Positions 59,056-64,000 of a stretch of DNA of 64,000 bases are shown one piece after another. The position numbers were made by a program, and so were the translations under genes. Positions within the stretch are counted from its first letter, which is position 1. Every line of letters begins with the position of its first letter. Under the pieces are notes generated by a model. The model did no database searches. It was not told the origin of the DNA and worked only from the letters and a program-made list of their open reading frames with translations. Origin of the DNA: Corynebacterium minutissimum (lineage in GTDB: Bacteria > Actinomycetota > Actinomycetes > Mycobacteriales > Mycobacteriaceae); assembly GCF_000988205.1 (NCBI RefSeq), contig NZ_LAYQ01000016.1:62001-126000 (forward strand), read 5' to 3'.

Positions 59056-60777
59056 ATGTCGGAGACATCTACAGCGCAGAAGGGACGCGCAGCGTTCAAT
59101 CTGCGCCATCTACGCCGCGATAACTGCGGCGGAGACACGCGGGGAGACCGTATGCGTCTTCTCCGCGAATGCATGAGGGAACTCGATCAGAGAGACCTCA
59201 TGCACCAGGCCGCAATGAACTCAAACATTGTCGTCGCCGACGCGCATCTGAACGTACCGTTCGTCAACGACGGGAACGGTACGTTCCGCCGCGCAACGTC
59301 CGTCGAGGAAGTCTTGGCGTACCAAGACGCCCGGATGGACGGAGTGCGTGTACAAAAGAACAGTTTTGAAACGTCTCTGTTCGTCGTACATCTGCCGAAG
59401 TCGATGTGTGTGGAGGTCCCCGACTTCTACACCAGCACCGTGGACGGCCGTGAGGTGAAGCGAGCACGGCTGGTAGCGCGCGACTACGACGAGGCGAAGG
59501 AGTACCTCGAAGAGTCGATGCGTTGGCTCGCGGAGAACTTCATCCCTGGAGGGATCGAAGCAGTCGCCGGCGGGGACATGAACTTCGACGAGTCCACGCC
59601 GCATATTCAGTTTCAGGCGGATACGTTCTCCCCTGACCCGAAAGACCCTGCCAAGCTCCGTTGCCGCCCCGGCATCGCGTACAACACCGACACCTCGGTG
59701 CGGTACAAAGATGGCCCGAAGAAGGGCAAACAAATCTCCGGGAACCAGAAGTTCATCGACGCACAACGCGGCCTGCGTGAACACATGCACGCGCTCGGTT
59801 ATCCGGTGGAACTGGAAGTCTCCGAACGGCACGATGAGTCACTGAACCTCGACCGCTACACCGAGCAGCAGGATCGTGAACGCGACCTTGCCAGCCGCGA
59901 GAATGATGTGGAAGTGAAGCGGCGATCCGTACAGCGCGACATGGACGCGACTGAGCGTGACCGCGAGCAAGCAGCAAAAGAACTGGAGCAGGCGCAGCAG
60001 GCCCGTGAAGAAGCCCAGCGTGTACAGGAGGGTGCTGAACAGCAGGCTCGCGAGGTTGCCGAGCGTGTGCTCAACGAGGCACGTGATAAGGCAGAGCAAG
60101 AGGCAGCGCAGATCCGCAGTGAAGCACGCAAAGATGCTGAGCAGGAGTTGGGTCTCGCCGAGGCACAGGCGGATGAGTTGCTGGACAAAGCGAACAAGAC
60201 CAGCAGCGCTGCAGAGGCCAAGCTCAAGCGCGCAGAGCAGGACGCCGAGAGCATCCGTACCTCAGCACGCAAGGAAGCCGAGCGTGACGCAGAAAATATC
60301 CGCAGCGAGGCACGTGACGAGGCGAAGCGTGAGGCTGCAGCCATCTGTGAAGCAGCACGCAGCGAGGCCACGCAGGACGCTGAAAACATCCGCCACGAAG
60401 CACATGAGGAGGCCACGCGTGAGCGCGAGCAGGTGGCTAGCGAGCGCGCGGCCCTGGACAGTGAGCGTGAAGCCTTTGACACGGAGAAACGTGCGTTCGC
60501 CGAAAGTCTCGAAGCGCGCCGCGCAGCCGCTGAGGAGGAAGCCGCCACCATCATCGAGGAGGCAACGCAGTCTCTGCAAGAGATTTCGCACGTTGACCGC
60601 GATTTCTTGCACGTCGAACTCGATAACGACCCTGAGATGAAGCAGCGCTACCTCGATGCCGTCGAACAGCGCACTCAGCAGGAACGGACCGCCGCACGCC
60701 GTCGTGCTCAGGAACGAACCAACAAGCGCCGCCAGCAGCAACAGCAGCGCGACCGCGATGGTGGCATGGAGCTGTAG
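59056..60777 (+). CDS. mob: MobV/Pre-type relaxase with long coiled-coil tail
   Basis: The 573-residue plasmid mobilisation protein runs from ATG 59056, with AGGAGG eight bases upstream. The N-terminal ~270 residues are the relaxase. A His/Arg-rich AAFNLRHLRRDN matches motif I, and the metal motif is NFDESTPHIQFQ, where typical MobV proteins read H-x-D-E-x-x-P-H-x-H. Here Asn and Gln replace the outer histidines, so metal binding may differ. From about residue 275 to 555 a highly charged Ala/Glu/Arg coiled coil runs with repeats such as ENIRSEARDEAKREA, ending in a basic tail. Expected to nick oriT for mobilisation by a conjugative partner. Confidence 0.8.
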   Translation: MSETSTAQKGRAAFNLRHLRRDNCGGDTRGDRMRLLRECMRELDQRDLMHQAAMNSNIVVADAHLNVPFVNDGNGTFRRATSVEEVLAYQDARMDGVRVQKNSFETSLFVVHLPKSMCVEVPDFYTSTVDGREVKRARLVARDYDEAKEYLEESMRWLAENFIPGGIEAVAGGDMNFDESTPHIQFQADTFSPDPKDPAKLRCRPGIAYNTDTSVRYKDGPKKGKQISGNQKFIDAQRGLREHMHALGYPVELEVSERHDESLNLDRYTEQQDRERDLASRENDVEVKRRSVQRDMDATERDREQAAKELEQAQQAREEAQRVQEGAEQQAREVAERVLNEARDKAEQEAAQIRSEARKDAEQELGLAEAQADELLDKANKTSSAAEAKLKRAEQDAESIRTSARKEAERDAENIRSEARDEAKREAAAICEAARSEATQDAENIRHEAHEEATREREQVASERAALDSEREAFDTEKRAFAESLEARRAAAEEEAATIIEEATQSLQEISHVDRDFLHVELDNDPEMKQRYLDAVEQRTQQERTAARRRAQERTNKRRQQQQQRDRDGGMEL

Positions 60778-60856
60778 CGCTACTGCCCTGCCCTGTATGG
60801 CCCTGTAGCGGCCTAGCAGGGTGTCGCCGGACTCGTAGTCCAGCGACAGTGCTAAA

Positions 60857-60901
60857 ACCGCTCTAATTCAGCGAAAATCGAAGAATTAGAGCGGTGTTTT
60901 T
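60857..60901 (+). terminator. Terminator after the relaxase gene
   Basis: ACCGCTCTAATTC (60857-60869) pairs perfectly with GAATTAGAGCGGT (60883-60895), followed by GTTTTTG. Confidence 0.88.
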
Positions 60902-61440
60902 GTTTGGAGGTAACTCAACAGTGCAGTGAAATGGCACGTGCAATGGCGCGTCTGCTGCACTGTTGAAGAGGTACTGAAACAGCGTATCTACAACACTGTT
61001 AAGCAGACAGTAGATGAGCATGTAGAAAGTGCAGCGAAAGTGCCTACAGAATGCACTGCAGAGTTACAGCGTCATTTAAATGTGCAATAAACGTGTTAGT
61101 GAAATGACGGTGTAACTTAACTGCGCAGTAAAAGTGTCAATGAGATGACACGTCATTAAACGTGTCATTTAAGTGGTCGATGAAGTGACACACCACTTAA
61201 CTGCGCAATAAACGTGCCAATTAAGTGACGCGCCACTACAGAGTGCGGTGAAGTGGCTGATCTAGCGGCGTGTAGATGTGGCACTGCAGTTCGTAGCGAA
61301 GTGGTTCGTAGACAGTGCAACAAAACAGCACGCAGAAAGTGCAGTGTGCTGCACTGTGTAGTGACAGTGCATCTGGAGCAGGCACGGTAGTGCTCCCCTG
61401 CTGGACGGCAACGGCGTCGCAGCAGCGCCGTTACGGCTGT
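60902..61440. repeat. Degenerate tandem repeats, about 40-bp period
   Basis: The clearest part is 61077-61240: TTAACTGCGCARTAAAMGTG recurs at 61117 and 61197, with weaker copies at 61077 and 61157 (TAAATGTGCAATAAACGTG and TTAAACGTGTCATTTAAGTG). All share AAGTG/GTGACAC-like ends and a period near 40 bases. Flanking DNA from about 60930 to 61380 has looser GTGCAGTGAARTGGC-type repeats. No gene is supported here. This may be a partition, replication-control or integration site. Confidence 0.6.
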
Positions 61441-61636
61441 GCTCTTGCTGCTTACTGCTTACTGCTTTGTTGCGCTCTCCCCTAGCGCTCCACATACACA
61501 GTGTGATAACTTGTCATTGTTGGTAATTGTTGTTCACGGATGTATCTCAATTTTAATTTCCCGATACCGGCCTGAACACCTGGTGGGACCGTGGAATCAG
61601 TTATCAACCCTCCACGAGAAGAGGGAATATAACAGC

Positions 61637-61675
61637 AAATAAGCCTGGTAGAGGTTTCTACCAGGGCTTATTTGT
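61637..61675. terminator. Hairpin terminator in the right part of the segment
   Basis: AAATAAGCCTGGTAGA (61637-61652) pairs with TCTACCAGGGCTTATTT (61657-61673) with one bulged base. The T/A-rich ends suit a terminator in either direction. What it terminates is unclear; a 67-residue ORF ending at 61642 is not convincing. Confidence 0.65.
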
Positions 61676-61834
61676 ATGTGTGTTGAGACTTCTTATTGTC
61701 AATTGTTATTTCCAAAGGTAATGTAATTGTTGGCTGTTAATTGTTATTCACCCTTTCAAGGTGAATGACACTTTCCTGCATGTAGTGCGGGGACGGCCAC
61801 GTTTTATCCACTTCTTTTCTTTGGAGGTTTCGCC

Positions 61835-61942
61835 ATGACTATGGCTAAAACATGTAACAAGTTCTCTCGTAAGACCATCGCTATTGCTGTAGCCGCTGGC
61901 ATGTCAGGCGGTGGAAGGCGAACCAGGACGCCAGAGCGATAA
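61835..61942 (+). pseudogene. Truncated start of a secreted/membrane protein gene
   Basis: TTTGGAGG precedes ATG 61835. The product reads TMAKTCNKFSRKTIAIAVAA, a basic start and the beginning of a hydrophobic signal, but the frame becomes unrelated after about residue 24 (near 61900) and stops at 61942. The context looks like a gene cut by the right boundary of the plasmid-like segment. Confidence 0.5.
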
Positions 61943-62144
61943 CCGAACCGCCCACAAGCGCTGCGACCAGGTAAATCAAGGCAGCCTTGAGGGAGAGCTG
62001 GTCATCATTGAAAATCTCGTAACGGTCTTCGTCGGTGAACTCGCCTGCGAGCCGGTTTGTGGAAAACTCTGTAGTTTCGTCAAAAGCTGGCGAAGCCTGT
62101 TGGGCTTCGCTGCATGATGAGGTGTCGGCCTGCTTGTCAACCAT
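61881..62144 (-). CDS. Small membrane protein, probably 3'-truncated
   Basis: The 87-residue ORF has an acidic N-terminal half (FTDEDRYEIFNDDQLSLKAA) and a membrane helix (LIYLVAALVGGSVIALASWF, about 57-76). The last ~10 residues (LTCQRLQQ) overlap the truncated plasmid-side gene on the other strand and are probably not native, so the true C-terminus has been lost at the junction near 61900. Function unknown. Confidence 0.5.
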   Translation of the reverse strand: MVDKQADTSSCSEAQQASPAFDETTEFSTNRLAGEFTDEDRYEIFNDDQLSLKAALIYLVAALVGGSVIALASWFAFHRLTCQRLQQ

Positions 62145-62218
62145 GCTTTTAAGTGTTGCACACGAACGTGAACGACCGGATACCTGCGACGTGGATATCG
62201 CTTTGAGGGACGAGTTCT

Positions 62219-63673
62219 TTAGAGTTTCACGGTAAGGTCTTTACGCGTCGCGAGAAGGAAAGCTCTCCAAAGGATTATTGAAGAACTGGCAAGCCCGATG
62301 ACCAATCCCCACCACACCCCGTGAGGCCCTAGACCGATGGGAAAAGCAAGTATTAAAGCAGCTGGCAAACCTATAATCCAATAACCAGTGAGGGATGCCT
62401 TCAAACCAGTAGTGGTGTCGCTAATCCCGCGCAGGAGACCGATAGCTATGTTTTGTGCAGTATCGACAAATTCCATCACTGCGCCAATAGCCAACAACCC
62501 CAATGCGATGCTTAATGTCTCGGTGGCATTGGATTTCTCGGAGCTGCTTATAAATGGGGAAAGTACGAGGCGGGGAGCGCAAAGAAAGCTGACGGAAGCA
62601 ACAGCAACGATGGCAGCCATCATCGTTTGAGTTCGAATGCCGACTTGGCGTGCAAGGGAGTTGTCATTCAGACCCCAAGCGCGACTCACAAGAATAGAGC
62701 TGCCGTGGGAGAACCCAACACCAATCTGGAAAACAATAAAGGTTATTTGATAGACGACGTTGTGCGCTGCGAGTGCTTCTGTGCCAAAGGATCCCATGAC
62801 CATCGCCAGCACAGAAAACATGCCCGCTTCGGCTCCGTAGGTTGCTGAGACTGGAAGCCCCAGACGAAGCTGAGTGCGGACGAGGTGACGGAGCCTTCCG
62901 TGCATCGTGTCTCCGTCGGCACTCCAGAAATCGAGGGCAAGAAAAGTTGAGAGGTCGGGATCTCGGATGGTGATTCGCAGATAAATTAGGGCCGACAATA
63001 AATGAACCAGTGTGGTGGACAGTCCAATGCCTAGCAGACCCAATGCAGGAAACGGCCCGAATCCAAAACCGAGCGCGTAGTTCAACGCTGCATTCACTAC
63101 GATCATCGCCACGGTTATGTGTAGTAGCGATTTTGGTTTGCCGAGGCCTACACAAAACTGACGGGAGACTTGGAACCACAAACAAGGAACAAGACCTGGC
63201 GCGAGCAACCACATCATGGAAGTGGCTGCGGAACTAATCTCAGCGGACTGGCCGAAAAACGGTAGGGCGTAGGCAATCGCCATCAGAACCAGTGCTCCCA
63301 CTAGACCGCTGACAGTTGCTAATAGCCAGCCGGCGCGTGAGAGGTTGCGAATTTCGCGTTGCAGCGTAGCGGCAGATAGTTCGGAGTCCGCTCGCTCGCG
63401 AGATTTGCTTTCGTAGAGTGAATGAGCCGACGCAATTCTATTGCCCAGCGGTGTTAATAGGCCCACGGCCATTGTGCGTATCTGGTTAAACCACACAACT
63501 GCCAAACCTCCGCCAGCAAGAGCCCCGAGGCTAAGTTGGCCCATCATGAAAGTGTCGGTGGTTGAAATTGCGATATTCGCAAGCTGTGTGCCGGCAAGGG
63601 GAAGAGACAACGCCAAAATCTGGCGGTTTAGTTTCTGAGAGGTAGCTCCGGGCACTACTTTTCCTTCGACCAT
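62219..63673 (-). CDS. MATE-family efflux transporter
   Basis: The protein has about 484 residues from ATG 63673 (VEGKVVPGATSQKLNRQI follows; the frame is open to 63787). Twelve membrane helices form two six-helix halves with the family landmarks SLPLAGTQLANIAISTTDTF, HLLSALIYLRI and EALAAHNVVYQITF. MATE proteins export drugs or metabolites using Na+ or H+. It overlaps the end of the upstream PLP gene by 19 bases, so it is co-transcribed and probably exports the product of that pathway (inference). Confidence 0.88.
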   Translation of the reverse strand: MVEGKVVPGATSQKLNRQILALSLPLAGTQLANIAISTTDTFMMGQLSLGALAGGGLAVVWFNQIRTMAVGLLTPLGNRIASAHSLYESKSRERADSELSAATLQREIRNLSRAGWLLATVSGLVGALVLMAIAYALPFFGQSAEISSAATSMMWLLAPGLVPCLWFQVSRQFCVGLGKPKSLLHITVAMIVVNAALNYALGFGFGPFPALGLLGIGLSTTLVHLLSALIYLRITIRDPDLSTFLALDFWSADGDTMHGRLRHLVRTQLRLGLPVSATYGAEAGMFSVLAMVMGSFGTEALAAHNVVYQITFIVFQIGVGFSHGSSILVSRAWGLNDNSLARQVGIRTQTMMAAIVAVASVSFLCAPRLVLSPFISSSEKSNATETLSIALGLLAIGAVMEFVDTAQNIAIGLLRGISDTTTGLKASLTGYWIIGLPAALILAFPIGLGPHGVWWGLVIGLASSSIILWRAFLLATRKDLTVKL

Positions 63674-64000
63674 GAAACTCGTGTTGAATTTAGCGAAATT
63701 GGGCTTTCCCCAGCGCGCAATGACATAACTTGTTCCCAAATTTTGTCCTCGAGGGCGACATCGAGTAAACCACGTTCGGACATCCACTCATCGTTGAATA
63801 CGGTATCTAGATACTTTTCCCCTCCATCGCACACCATGGTCAACGATGTAGAGCCAGCGGGAAAGCCCGGCAGGAGCTCGAGGGCTGCTATTACGGCTCC
63901 GCCAGCAGATCCTCCCAGTAGAAGCCCCATGTGCTTTCCGATTGTTCGGCATGCAGCGAAAGCTGCTTTGTCGGATACCTTTGCTCCGTAGTCGAGTAAG
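63655..64000 (-). CDS. PLP-dependent cysteine-synthase-like enzyme, C-terminal part
   Basis: The gene runs in from beyond the right edge; about the last 114 residues are visible. GLLLGGSAGGAVIAALEL carries the glycine-rich PLP-phosphate loop, and VCDGGEKYLDTVFNDEWM is the typical C-terminal block of the cysteine synthase / cystathionine beta-synthase / SbnA group (D-G-x-x-Y-L-x-T-x-x-x-D). SbnA-type 2,3-diaminopropionate synthase is possible given the linked exporter, but plain cysteine synthase cannot be excluded from the tail. Confidence 0.75.
   Translation of the reverse strand, partial: LLDYGAKVSDKAAFAACRTIGKHMGLLLGGSAGGAVIAALELLPGFPAGSTSLTMVCDGGEKYLDTVFNDEWMSERGLLDVALEDKIWEQVMSLRAGESPISLNSTRVSWSKEK

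Larger units (their letters stand above)
51947..61900. mobile_element. Plasmid-like segment (replication and mobilisation genes)
   Basis: About 10 kb bounded on the left by the break in eccC and on the right by a cut secretion-signal gene near 61900. Gene content is a replicon: repeat array, HTH protein, fused primase/helicase/polymerase, small accessory genes, oriT-like hairpins, MobV-type relaxase and tandem repeats. Base composition looks lower in GC in the gene-free parts, and the GCTTNNCGACG motif seen throughout the chromosome part was not found here. I see no integrase or transposase, so how it came to lie here is unclear. The ends are approximate on the right. Confidence 0.7.

Noticed and set aside
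61439..61642. 67-residue hydrophobic ORF in the plasmid-like segment
   Set aside because: No ribosome site, and its end runs into a terminator stem; composition looks random.

Overview
The window is chromosomal DNA of a Corynebacterium (Actinobacteria). The evidence is gene order plus high GC. The run guaA / LysR / EamA permease / guaB3 / guaB2 / DUF5319 / rsdA / sigD / whiB / groEL1 / groES / tsaD / rimI / tsaB / tsaE / alr / glmS / glmM / rpsI / rplM / esx is the corynebacterial (and largely mycobacterial) order. I cannot fix the species; a skin/clinical species such as the C. striatum or C. aurimucosum groups is plausible.

Layout. 1-10.5 kb: a DUF2975/XRE pair, the mutagenic SOS polymerase dnaE2, the methionine importer metQNI, a Suc-Fer-like protein, a lipoprotein, and the dnaE2 partners imuB and imuA'. 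LexA-like boxes lie at dnaE2 and imuA'. 10.5-16.2 kb: a membrane protein, a LuxR-type response regulator with a PspC-domain kinase, a PspC envelope protein, threonine aldolase and a DUF222/HNH protein. 16.7-28.3 kb: purine synthesis (guaA, guaB3, guaB2), the SigD/RsdA pair, WhiB and groESL with a CIRCE operator. 28.5-42 kb: the t6A tRNA-modification genes tsaD/tsaB/tsaE with rimI, a YidE/AspT-type transporter, alr, and glmS/glmM for UDP-GlcNAc, interrupted by an EspC-like three-gene operon. 42-47.2 kb: five unknown membrane proteins and rpsI/rplM. 47.6-51.9 kb: a type VII secretion locus (two WXG100 proteins, a T7SS-associated protein, EccC).

At 51,946/51,947 eccC stops abruptly inside its first Walker A motif. 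The next ~10 kb (to about 61.9 kb) is plasmid-like. It has repeat-rich, origin-like DNA, a small HTH protein, a very large replication protein that joins Toprim-like, ATPase, 3'-5' exonuclease and family A polymerase domains in one reading frame once frameshifts are repaired, an oriT-like hairpin array, a MobV-type relaxase with a long coiled coil, and degenerate tandem repeats. The last 2 kb is another segment with a MATE exporter and a cysteine-synthase-like gene running off the edge.

Two window-wide observations matter. First, eight reading frames are broken, each repairable by adding one base and several in short homopolymers, including the normally essential alr. This looks like deletion-type sequencing error more than real gene decay. 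Second, the motif GCTTNNCGACGYC recurs about 25 times in the chromosomal part, usually via an uncommon CTT leucine codon, and I found none in the plasmid-like segment.
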